NCBI GenBank assembly: GCA_016285145.1 | Contig: JAEEQE010000031.1 | Location: forward strand, 1-39,597 | Source: Bacteroidales bacterium | Lineage (GTDB): Bacteria > Bacteroidota > Bacteroidia > Bacteroidales > WCHB1-69 | Reading direction: 5' to 3' | DNA: 39,597 nucleotides | Part shown: piece by piece, positions 8,319 to 15,355 of the stretch | Numbering within the stretch: position 1 is the first letter of the stretch | How the letters are laid out: every line of letters begins with the position of its first letter | Made by a program: the position numbers and the translations under genes | Notes under the pieces: generated by a model | Told to the model about the DNA's origin: nothing | Database searches by the model: none | What the model saw: only the letters and a program-made list of their open reading frames with translations

Positions 8319-8510
8319 ATGAAAAAAGCGATTTATATATTAGGGGCATATACCATTATCCAAATGTCTTTTGCCCTATTGTTCAAGATCTTGCACTGGT
8401 CTGGCGGCAATGTCATGTTGCTGGTGTCCTGCGGAATCCTCATCCCTCTTACGGTCATTTTAGCCACCATCTATTTATGCCGTGAGGACAGCAAAGAAAA
8501 AGAGAACTAA
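8319..8510 (+). CDS. Miniature GldL-like two-helix membrane protein
   Basis: The 63-residue product is two membrane helices joined by LFKILHWSGGN. This matches the LFKI-HWPGA signature between the two helices of the T9SS motor subunit GldL. GldL itself exceeds 200 residues and has a long cytoplasmic tail, which this protein lacks, ending instead in a short charged KEKEN tail. The second helix carries no acidic residue, whereas a glutamate in GldL helix 2 is implicated in proton use, so this copy is unlikely to be a proton channel on its own. It lies 34 nt after the gldM-like gene and is probably co-transcribed with it. Small proteins with this motif may be an independent family of unknown role. 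Confidence 0.6.
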   Translation: MKKAIYILGAYTIIQMSFALLFKILHWSGGNVMLLVSCGILIPLTVILATIYLCREDSKEKEN

Positions 8511-8566
8511 GGAACAAAAACTTTTTATTTCGGATTTTTCATAAAGCCATTTGGGAAAGCCACGGG

Positions 8567-9664
8567 CTATTTTCGCCACAGCCTGGGTTTGCCGAAGAGC
8601 CAGCGGCAGGTGTTCGGGAAGAGGCGCTTCAAAAGGTGGTACACCAAAAGGCTTACCGCAACAGCAATAGCGGCATCCAACAGGTGCGCACACAGGAACC
8701 CCGCACTGCCGACCTGATGTCCCATCAGCCATTGGGCGGCCACTTTGGTCAGCACACGCGTAACCATGCTATGGAAAGCAAAGACAAAGAAAACAGGCTC
8801 CGCCAGCGCGCGCCAGTCCAATGACGGGAAAGCACCGACCATCTTTGCACACACCCGCGCCACTATGAGCATACCCGACAGATTCCGGATCAGCGTGAAA
8901 AGCGGAATGAAATTCTCCGGAAAGGAGAGCGGTGCCGTGACGGCCACCGATGCAGCCAAATAGAACGGAAGCGGACGCCACCACGGTTTCTGTAAAAGGT
9001 CGGAAAGGGACGAGCACCATACATTCAGCCAGCATCCCACCATGAAGAATGCCATTTCGGATTCAAAACCAAGCTGATGCGGCAGTGAACCGAGAATCAG
9101 AGGCACGATAATTGTGGCCTTGTGTTTTCTTACAATCGCCATGTACAACGGAGCAAACAGGGCTATCGCCATCAGATCGCGGAGAAACCACAGCGGACCG
9201 TCGATAGGCCCCGAATTAAACCCTTGGCCACGAATGCAGCAATAGGCCTTCAGGATGTCCGTCAGCGTCATCTCCTGCAACGGAGGAATTTCGCCCAATG
9301 CCGAGGGAAGGAGCAAGCCAACCACGCCGTAAAACAGCAGAAAGATGGTATTCCAAAGCAGATAGGGCATGAGCCACGTATCTAATCGTCCCCGGCATTT
9401 TTTTATAAAAACATTCCACGAAAAGCCGCTGCCCGAGGCCACGAACAGATAGCCGGAAATCAGAAAAAAAAGCGGACTGGCCAGCCACACCACGTTGCCC
9501 GCCCAATGATAGAAGATGCCATAAGCGGTGCCGGTGCATCCCGTGTCGGCCACCAAGTTGGTGTGTATCAATACCACGAGCGCCATCAGCACCCAGCGGA
9601 GCATTCCGATGGTTTGACTGGTGAGGTGGTCGGGATAAACCGTTTTTGCATCAATCCGGAACAT
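8567..9664 (-). CDS. Acyltransferase-3 family integral membrane protein
   Basis: The 365-residue protein has about ten hydrophobic segments and the acyltransferase-3 layout. It has RWVLMALVVLIHTN in the first helix with the conserved His, a PLFFLISGYLF segment in the second, and a GPLWFLRDLMAIALF segment. Members O-acylate surface or periplasmic glycans using acyl-CoA at the inner membrane. The substrate cannot be inferred. A -7 element (complement of 9691-9698, TAGTTTTG) lies 27 nt before the ATG, so it can be transcribed apart from the PNGase gene upstream. It converges on the GldL-like gene with a 56-bp gap. Confidence 0.88.
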   Translation of the reverse strand: MFRIDAKTVYPDHLTSQTIGMLRWVLMALVVLIHTNLVADTGCTGTAYGIFYHWAGNVVWLASPLFFLISGYLFVASGSGFSWNVFIKKCRGRLDTWLMPYLLWNTIFLLFYGVVGLLLPSALGEIPPLQEMTLTDILKAYCCIRGQGFNSGPIDGPLWFLRDLMAIALFAPLYMAIVRKHKATIIVPLILGSLPHQLGFESEMAFFMVGCWLNVWCSSLSDLLQKPWWRPLPFYLAASVAVTAPLSFPENFIPLFTLIRNLSGMLIVARVCAKMVGAFPSLDWRALAEPVFFVFAFHSMVTRVLTKVAAQWLMGHQVGSAGFLCAHLLDAAIAVAVSLLVYHLLKRLFPNTCRWLFGKPRLWRK

Positions 9665-9690
9665 TTTTATTCATTTTGAAAACAATGCCG

Positions 9691-9698
9691 CAAAACTA
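9691..9698 (-). promoter_or_regulatory. Promoter -7 element of the acyltransferase gene
   Basis: The complement reads TAGTTTTG, which fits TAnnTTTG, 27 nt upstream of the start codon. Confidence 0.5.
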
Positions 9699-9763
9699 CA
9701 CAATTTACGGATACGTCTTGATTAATACCTTTTCCGCTACTGCAAGGCGCTCTTTCTCTCCAG

Positions 9764-11530
9764 TTATCTGAGCCCTGAAACAAGCAGGACCCCACTCACA
9801 GCCCAATGGCTAAAGCTGCCGCCCAAGGGGTCGCCCTGCGGAATGGCGACCGTAATGGTATGTTCACCAGGAGTTAGATAACTGAGGTCAAAATAGACGG
9901 GTTGTGTGGCGGTGCCGGGACACCAGCCACTGCGGGAATAGTCGCTGCTTGACATGCCGTTCCAAAAGTTGCCACTCACGGGGTTGAAGCGACGGTGACA
10001 GCCGCAGTCCTCGCGCCACGGGGTATAGGTGAACGCAGGCTTCCCGTCAATCAGAATGGTGTTGGTCTTGGGGGTGAACTCATCGCCACCGTCCCAACCT
10101 CCATGACCCGTGCTGATGTAGCGCAGACGTGTGTTTTTCGGTTCAGGGATGTACACCGTCACGGACAGACTGTCCGTACCGAAGATTTTCCCATAGTTCT
10201 GTCCCGCCATCTCCAACACATTGCAGGTATTGAACAGCGATTTGCAGATTTCATCGTCGCCTTCCCTGTTGCTGTCGTCCCAGCGTTCGCTGCCCGGATA
10301 CGACTTGATGTCGAGTGTTACTTTGTGACCGCCGCCGTCATAGTTGCCAATCCACACTCCAATCCAGACTTCGCCCTGCAGGTAGGCACTCAAATCTGTC
10401 ACTTCCTGTTTGTAATAGGTCCCATCGGCCCACTCCAGCCCGTCAATCTGCACGCGGTCGTTGAAATGGCCCACACCGAAAGGCGTGAAAAAGCGCATCA
10501 GCTCCACAGGAGGCTGATAGTATTGCACAACTTCGCCGTCAATCCATCTTGTAAAGGCAATTCCCTGATACTTTTGCCCGTCCTTTCCTGTAATACTGGG
10601 CAATGAATCAGGATGTTCGTTAATACCCGTAAAGAATATCGGCCCATGGTATCCTGTCGGGATGACGAACACGCTGCCGGTACGGTCGTAGGCGTCGCCG
10701 TTGCTGCGCTGGTGCAGCTCAATGAACGTCTGGTAGTGTCTGGGAAGCTGGGGCAGGCGCACACGTTTCAGGGCTAAGGTGCCGCCGGCGTAGTGCAACA
10801 CGCTGTCAAAAGGGGTGTTATCGTAAATATTCCCTTCTACATGGCTATTCTTTTGTCCCCAGCTCAGTTGCACATCATCGAAAATGCGGGTTGTGATGAC
10901 CAGTTTCTTCTTTTTGAGCGTGGAAAGTTCCCGAGCCGTGACGCGCTGGAATGTCCCAGACAGTTCCGGCGGCACGATTCCCGCCTGCTTCCAGAAATCT
11001 GCTTTGGTCAGCTGCAGGTATGTTTGTCCGTTGCGTTTGAAGCATACCACCAATCCCTTGAAACGTCCATAATAGGGGATAGGGTTCAAATCACAGGGGA
11101 AATCCTGCACGAAAAACTCCAGGGTATTGCTGTTGATATGACAGGTATAGCAGGTGAGGCCGTTCACACGGGTGATGTCATAGGCAATGTCGCCGCGACT
11201 GAACGCAGAGGCCACTTCATACCGATCCTGTTGTTCCCCCTTTTGGAATACCGCCTGTTGGTAGGTGCTGTCCGCATCAAGGTTAACGAAAGTGTTCTCC
11301 CTGGCATAGCCGGGCACAAAAGGGCCGTCATTCCCTATTGTGAAAATCTGATAGTACGGATGTTGATAAACAATTTGCAAAAAAGACGTGTCGATGGCTT
11401 CACCATAGTCATACATCTCATACGTGAAACGATTGGCGTTTTTAGCGACTTTGACAGTAGCAGGCTGCGCAATAGCCATCAACACCGCACAACATATTGA
11501 CACAAAAAGAGCAATTGTATTTTTCAACAT
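9764..11530 (-). CDS. Secreted peptide:N-glycosidase F family enzyme (PNGase F-II-like)
   Basis: The 588-residue protein has a signal peptide (MLKNTIALFVSICCAVLMAIAQ) and a C-terminal half that reads as the two jelly-roll PNGase F fold. It has NGDAYDRTGSVF near residue 277, STGHGGWDGGDEFTPK near 473, PWREDCGCHRRFNP near 504, SSSDYSRSGWCPGT near 527, and a closing GGSFSHWAVSG. This family removes whole N-linked glycans from glycoproteins by cleaving the asparagine amide. Asp282 in DAYDR is a candidate for the catalytic aspartate of PNGase F, which is inference. About 200 extra N-terminal residues agree with the type II form, which has an added N-terminal domain. The start at 11530 gives a normal signal peptide. 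No T9SS sorting domain is present. Gut Bacteroidota use such enzymes to harvest host or dietary glycans. Confidence 0.88.
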   Translation of the reverse strand: MLKNTIALFVSICCAVLMAIAQPATVKVAKNANRFTYEMYDYGEAIDTSFLQIVYQHPYYQIFTIGNDGPFVPGYARENTFVNLDADSTYQQAVFQKGEQQDRYEVASAFSRGDIAYDITRVNGLTCYTCHINSNTLEFFVQDFPCDLNPIPYYGRFKGLVVCFKRNGQTYLQLTKADFWKQAGIVPPELSGTFQRVTARELSTLKKKKLVITTRIFDDVQLSWGQKNSHVEGNIYDNTPFDSVLHYAGGTLALKRVRLPQLPRHYQTFIELHQRSNGDAYDRTGSVFVIPTGYHGPIFFTGINEHPDSLPSITGKDGQKYQGIAFTRWIDGEVVQYYQPPVELMRFFTPFGVGHFNDRVQIDGLEWADGTYYKQEVTDLSAYLQGEVWIGVWIGNYDGGGHKVTLDIKSYPGSERWDDSNREGDDEICKSLFNTCNVLEMAGQNYGKIFGTDSLSVTVYIPEPKNTRLRYISTGHGGWDGGDEFTPKTNTILIDGKPAFTYTPWREDCGCHRRFNPVSGNFWNGMSSSDYSRSGWCPGTATQPVYFDLSYLTPGEHTITVAIPQGDPLGGSFSHWAVSGVLLVSGLR

Positions 11531-11548
11531 GACATGTATATTAGAATG

Positions 11549-11576
11549 CAAAAATACATAAAATTCCGTATCTTTG
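11549..11576. promoter_or_regulatory. Closely spaced divergent promoters (PNGase gene and mntA)
   Basis: TATTTTTG on the minus strand (complement of 11549-11556) and TATCTTTG at 11569-11576 on the plus strand are only 12 bp apart. The polymerase footprints should overlap. Confidence 0.65.
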
Positions 11577-11632
11577 CGCCGTCAATCGGAATGGCGTTTT
11601 CACCAAAAGATTAGCAGAAATTATTTGTCATC

Positions 11633-11941
11633 ATGGTAAGTAAAAACATACAAACAATCATCCCCAAGTTACAAGAGGAACTGACCAAGCAGCCTGTACA
11701 AAAGGCATGGCTCTTTGGTTCTTGCTCACGTGGAGAGGAAAAAAACGACAGCGACATAGACCTATTGGTCCAATATGATGACAAGGTGGTGATTTCGTTA
11801 TTCACCATTGCAAGAATCATGTGTGAATTGCAGAAAGCCGTGGGAAGACCTGTGGACTTGATTGAAGACGGACAGTTGCTTCCTTTCGCAATAGAAAGTG
11901 TAAACCGCGACAAAATACTGATTTATGAGAGACCAAACTAA
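11633..11941 (+). CDS. mntA: MntA-like minimal nucleotidyltransferase, antitoxin of a HepT/MntA pair
   Basis: This 102-residue protein has the minimal nucleotidyltransferase signature GSx10DxD: Gly29-Ser30, then Asp41-Ile-Asp43 in the SDIDLLV strand, preceded by AWLFGSCSRGE. In characterised HepT/MntA systems the enzyme transfers adenylyl groups to a tyrosine of its partner HEPN toxin and so neutralises it. The 3' end overlaps the HEPN gene by 17 nt, the usual arrangement for this module. A TATCTTTG promoter element is at 11569-11576. The active-site residues are complete, so the antitoxin should be functional. Confidence 0.9.
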   Translation: MVSKNIQTIIPKLQEELTKQPVQKAWLFGSCSRGEEKNDSDIDLLVQYDDKVVISLFTIARIMCELQKAVGRPVDLIEDGQLLPFAIESVNRDKILIYERPN

Positions 11942-12284
11942 CGATTTATTCCGGCTGGAGCACATTCTACAGGCCATAGAGGTTCTGACGAAGAATAAAA
12001 CAAAGTATTCGTTCGAAGAAGCAACATCGGATCCTATTGTGTTTTTTGGATTTGTAAAACACGTTGAAATTATTGGCGAAGCTGTTTACATGCTTTCAAA
12101 AGAATTTCGTGCAGAGCATTCAGATGTTGAATGGGATATGATTGAAAAAAAAATGCGTCATGTATTGGTTCATGGGTATTACCATATCAAACCTGAACAA
12201 TTGTGGGCAACGGTCGAGAATGATATACCTTCTCTGAAACCAATTATCGAAAAATATTATATGGAATTAAAAAGGAAAGAATAA
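11925..12284 (+). CDS. hepT: HepT-like HEPN-domain RNase toxin (DUF86)
   Basis: The 119-residue product is a HEPN (DUF86) protein. The RNase motif Rx4HxY is intact: Arg78, His83 and Tyr85 in MRHVLVHGYY. Such toxins are dimeric RNases. The tyrosine next to the catalytic His is the residue modified by the partner MntA in known systems. The gene overlaps mntA by 17 nt. Its stop codon TAA shares one base with the ATG of the BspA-like gene that follows, so all three may be translated from one message. Confidence 0.88.
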   Translation: MRDQTNDLFRLEHILQAIEVLTKNKTKYSFEEATSDPIVFFGFVKHVEIIGEAVYMLSKEFRAEHSDVEWDMIEKKMRHVLVHGYYHIKPEQLWATVENDIPSLKPIIEKYYMELKRKE

Positions 12285-13861
12285 TGCTCCTCACATCAAA
12301 CCCTATAAAGAAACTTTTACTTTCATTTTTCACTATCGCAAGTTTATCTTTAACCCTGCCCTGCCAAGCGCAGAGTTTCAGTGCTGTAGCCCCGAGCGGA
12401 CATACGCTGTATTATACAGTGGTAAACGGTGAAGCCAAAGTCGTGTCCCCATCATCGACTTCCGGTTACGGCAACAATTTCACCGGAAACCTGATCATTC
12501 CGGACAGTGTTTCATCCAACGGCATCACTTACCCTGTCACTACCCTTGCCGCGAATGTTTTCCTTTATTGCCGTTACCTGACCGGTGTCACTATTCCCCA
12601 AACAGTCACCACTATCGGCAATAATGCATTTGGTAGCTGTTCCTCCCTTGTCTCCATGATCGTATCAACTGACAACCCTGTTTTTGACAGCAGGGACAAT
12701 TGCAATGCCATCATTGAGACTAACAGCAATACCTTAATGTTTGGTTGCAGGAGCAGCGTCATCCCGAACACCGTTACTTCCATCGGCGATAAGGCTTTCT
12801 CCGGCTGTTCATCCCTGACCAGTATTTCCATTCCCAATTCCGTCACCTCTATCGGCAGCAATGCTTTCTCCGGCTGCACATCACTGCTCAGTGTCAACAT
12901 TTCCAACTCCGTCACTTCCATCGGCCAAGAAGCATTTTGGAATTGCAGCTCCCTGATCGGCATCACAATTCCTAATTCCGTCACCTCCATCGGCAATGGA
13001 GCTTTCAAAAACTGCAACAATATAGTGAGTTTCAACATCCCGACTTCCATCACCACCATCAGCACCAGCACTTTCTGGGGTTGCAGTTCGTTAGCCAACA
13101 TATACATACCCAACTCTGTCACAGTCATCGGAAACACTGCCTTTTCGAATTGCGTAGCCCTGACCAACATCACCATCCCCAACTCCGTCTTCACCATTGG
13201 GGAAGACGCTTTCAAGGATTGCACATTGGACACCGTCACTTTATTTTGGGAAATACCCATCAGCCAATCGCTGACTAATGCCTCACAGCTTCTTTCAAAC
13301 ACCAGCGTTTTCTCCATTCCCTGTGGGAGCATAAGTTACTACACTTTGCTTTGGGACAACTCCTGGAATACCCATAATTATCAGGAAAGAGGTGCGGATT
13401 TCCAACTTAACGTCTCCGCCTCCGAAGATGACTGGGGAACCGTATCCATCATTCCCCAAGACGGCCAATATATACGGTGTGCGGATTCCATTGCCGTCAT
13501 CCAAGCCATCGCCAACGAAGGCTACCAGTTTTCGCATTGGGACAACGGAAATGTTGCCAACCCCGACACATTGCGCGTCCACAGCGACAGCTCCGTAACC
13601 GCCATCTTCGTCCCTTCCATTGGGGTGGAGAATCCAATTATGACCGAGTTGCAGGTGTATGCCCGCAACGGGCAGGTGTTTGTCAATGGCGAGTGCAACA
13701 TCAAGGATGTGCAGCTTTACGACATCTCGGGCAAGTTGCTTAAGACTGTCAAGGTTGACGGGAGCAACACCGTCATCGATATTACCCGTTACGCCGCCGG
13801 CGTTTACATCGTGCGCACCAACACCGAAGACGGGCTCATCACGCGCAAGGTGGTAAGATAG
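12284..13861 (+). CDS. BspA-like leucine-rich repeat surface protein with T9SS type A sorting domain
   Basis: The 525-residue protein starts with a signal peptide (about residues 1-29, ending PCQAQ). About residues 90-340 hold repeats of the LRR_5/BspA type, with unit core SVTSIGxxAFxxCSSLxxIxIPN, about 23 residues each. Next comes a bacterial repeat of the InlB/Flg_new type (VSASEDDWGTVSI through HWDNG). The last 75 residues look like a T9SS type A sorting domain (VQLYDISGKLLKTV, then AAGVYIVRTNT, ending RKVVR). BspA-like proteins in Tannerella and relatives bind host matrix and mediate adhesion. The start overlaps the hepT stop by one base with no separate promoter visible, which suggests transcription from the toxin-antitoxin promoter. 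Confidence 0.9.
   Translation: MLLTSNPIKKLLLSFFTIASLSLTLPCQAQSFSAVAPSGHTLYYTVVNGEAKVVSPSSTSGYGNNFTGNLIIPDSVSSNGITYPVTTLAANVFLYCRYLTGVTIPQTVTTIGNNAFGSCSSLVSMIVSTDNPVFDSRDNCNAIIETNSNTLMFGCRSSVIPNTVTSIGDKAFSGCSSLTSISIPNSVTSIGSNAFSGCTSLLSVNISNSVTSIGQEAFWNCSSLIGITIPNSVTSIGNGAFKNCNNIVSFNIPTSITTISTSTFWGCSSLANIYIPNSVTVIGNTAFSNCVALTNITIPNSVFTIGEDAFKDCTLDTVTLFWEIPISQSLTNASQLLSNTSVFSIPCGSISYYTLLWDNSWNTHNYQERGADFQLNVSASEDDWGTVSIIPQDGQYIRCADSIAVIQAIANEGYQFSHWDNGNVANPDTLRVHSDSSVTAIFVPSIGVENPIMTELQVYARNGQVFVNGECNIKDVQLYDISGKLLKTVKVDGSNTVIDITRYAAGVYIVRTNTEDGLITRKVVR
12770..13220 (+). repeat. Tandem 69-bp coding repeats of the BspA-like LRR domain
   Basis: About six to seven units of roughly 69 bp repeat with recurring phrases such as CCCAATTCCGTCAC and TCCATCGGC. 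They encode 23-residue leucine-rich repeats. Similarity is visible at the DNA level, so copy number could change by recombination. Confidence 0.75.
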
Positions 13862-13878
13862 GAGCGGAGAGAGACACG

Positions 13879-13934
13879 ATTAACAATTAACAATTAATAA
13901 TTAATAATTAATAATTAATAATTAACAGTTAATA
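13879..13934. repeat. Heptamer tandem repeat, 8 copies (ATTAAYA type)
   Basis: ATTAACA x2, ATTAATA x4, ATTAACA and GTTAATA follow in register in the spacer after the BspA-like gene. The unit is the same family as at 6321-6348. Confidence 0.9.
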
Positions 13935-13981
13935 GTTGTTGGTTTAATGGGATGGTGGCTATCAACCCTTCACTATTAACT
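13927..13981. repeat. Inverted repeat linking the two heptamer arrays
   Basis: AGTTAATAGT (13927-13936) is a perfect inverted repeat of ACTATTAACT (13972-13981), with a 35-nt loop. It is AT-rich without a T tract, so it is not a standard terminator. Confidence 0.6.
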
Positions 13982-14005
13982 ATTCACTATTCACTATTCG
14001 CTGTT
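13971..14005. repeat. Second heptamer tandem repeat, 5 copies (CACTATT type)
   Basis: CACTATT, AACTATT, CACTATT, CACTATT, CGCTGTT follow in register, just upstream of the promoter of the DUF1015 gene. Confidence 0.8.
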
Positions 14006-14032
14006 TTCTGTTTCCTATTCCCCAAAAATTAC

Positions 14033-14040
14033 TATCTTTG
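14033..14040 (+). promoter_or_regulatory. Promoter -7 element of the DUF1015 gene
   Basis: TATCTTTG at 14033-14040 matches TAnnTTTG. The predicted leader is about 40 nt. Confidence 0.6.
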
Positions 14041-14086
14041 CGCCGCGAAAAATAAAAACAACAAGTAATTTTAAAATATTAATACT

Positions 14087-15352
14087 ATGTCCATTATCAA
14101 ACCTTTCAAGGGTTTCCGGCCGCCCGTCAACATCGTTGAGAAACTGGCCTCCCGTCCGTACGATGTTCTGAATTCCGAAGAAGCACGCAAAGAGTGTGAG
14201 GGCAATCCTTACAGTTTGCTCCATGTCACGAAAGCCGAAATCGACCTTCCCGAAGGCACCGATGAGCACTCCCTCGAAGTGTATCTGCAAGTTGTCAAGA
14301 ATTACAACAGCTTCAAGGACTACGGCTGGCTGGTTCAGGACAAGGAGGAGAAGCTCTACATCTATGCCCAGAGCATGAATCCTACCGCACCGGACGCCAA
14401 ATGGCAGTACGGCATCGTGGCCTGTGCGTACAGCGAGGATTATGTAAACAAAATCATCAAGAAACACGAGCTTACCCGTAAGGACAAAGAGGAAGACCGC
14501 ATGAAACACGTGCGCATCACCAATGCCAACGTGGAGCCGGTGTTCTTCGCCTATCCTGCTGTGGCCCGCATTGACGAAATCGTGGCTTCCGTCACCGCCA
14601 ACAAGCCCATCTATGACTTTGTTGCCAAGGAAGACGGTTTCGGCCACCGTTTCTGGGTTATCGACGACCGCAAACTCATTGACGAACTGGTTGAGTTGTT
14701 CGCCACCAAGGTTCCTGCCATGTACATCGCCGACGGTCACCACCGCAGCGCCGCCGCCGCACTCGTGGGACAAGAGAAAAAAGAGCACAACCCCAACCAC
14801 ACCGGCAAGGAGGAATACAACTACTTCATGACGGTGATCTTCCCGGACAACCAGCTGAATATCATCGACTACAACCGCGTGGTGAAAGACCTCAACGGCC
14901 TCAGCAAGGAGCAGTTCCTCGCCGCCGTAGCCGAAACTTACACCGTGGAAGACATGGGCACCGACATCTACAAGCCGACCAAGCTGCACGAGTTCAGCAT
15001 GTATCTGGACGGCCACTGGTACAAGATGAACGCCAAGCCGGGCACCTTTGACGACAGCGATCCCATCGGCGTGCTGGATGTGACCATCCTCAGCAATCTT
15101 GTGCTTGACAAAGTGCTGGGCATCAAGGATCTCCGTACCGACAAACGCATTGACTTCGTGGGTGGTATCCGCGGCTTGGGCGAGTTGAAACGCCGTGTGG
15201 ATAGCGGTGAGATGAAAGTGGCTTTCGCCTTGTATCCCGTCTCCATGCAGCAGATCATCGACATCGCCGATACGGGCAACATCATGCCCCCGAAGACAAC
15301 CTGGTTCGAGCCGAAGCTGCGTTCCGGCTTAGTCATCCACGAGTTAGCATAA
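14087..15352 (+). CDS. DUF1015 family protein
   Basis: The 421-residue protein matches the DUF1015 family. It has the opening IIKPFKGFRPP, the ASRPYDVLNSEEAR segment, IADGHHRSAAA with a paired histidine motif near residue 220, and FVGGIRGLGEL near the C terminus. It is cytosolic, without signal peptide or membrane segment. No reaction has been firmly assigned to the family. In several Bacteroidales it lies near serine biosynthesis genes, but not here. The downstream glycosyltransferase gene begins 3 nt after its stop and is probably in the same operon. Confidence 0.9.
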   Translation: MSIIKPFKGFRPPVNIVEKLASRPYDVLNSEEARKECEGNPYSLLHVTKAEIDLPEGTDEHSLEVYLQVVKNYNSFKDYGWLVQDKEEKLYIYAQSMNPTAPDAKWQYGIVACAYSEDYVNKIIKKHELTRKDKEEDRMKHVRITNANVEPVFFAYPAVARIDEIVASVTANKPIYDFVAKEDGFGHRFWVIDDRKLIDELVELFATKVPAMYIADGHHRSAAAALVGQEKKEHNPNHTGKEEYNYFMTVIFPDNQLNIIDYNRVVKDLNGLSKEQFLAAVAETYTVEDMGTDIYKPTKLHEFSMYLDGHWYKMNAKPGTFDDSDPIGVLDVTILSNLVLDKVLGIKDLRTDKRIDFVGGIRGLGELKRRVDSGEMKVAFALYPVSMQQIIDIADTGNIMPPKTTWFEPKLRSGLVIHELA

Positions 15353-15355
15353 ACA

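Noticed and set aside
10793-11500. Plus-strand open frame of 235 codons inside the PNGase gene
   Set aside because: It is a shadow of the PNGase reading frame, with no promoter or recognisable domain.
13879-14005. A CRISPR array
   Set aside because: The repeats are contiguous heptamers without spacers, and no cas genes are nearby.
14015-15016. Long open frame of 333 codons on the minus strand
   Set aside because: It lies opposite the DUF1015 gene and is made of Val/Gly/Phe/His-rich low-complexity text, as expected for the antisense of a real gene. It has no start context or family.
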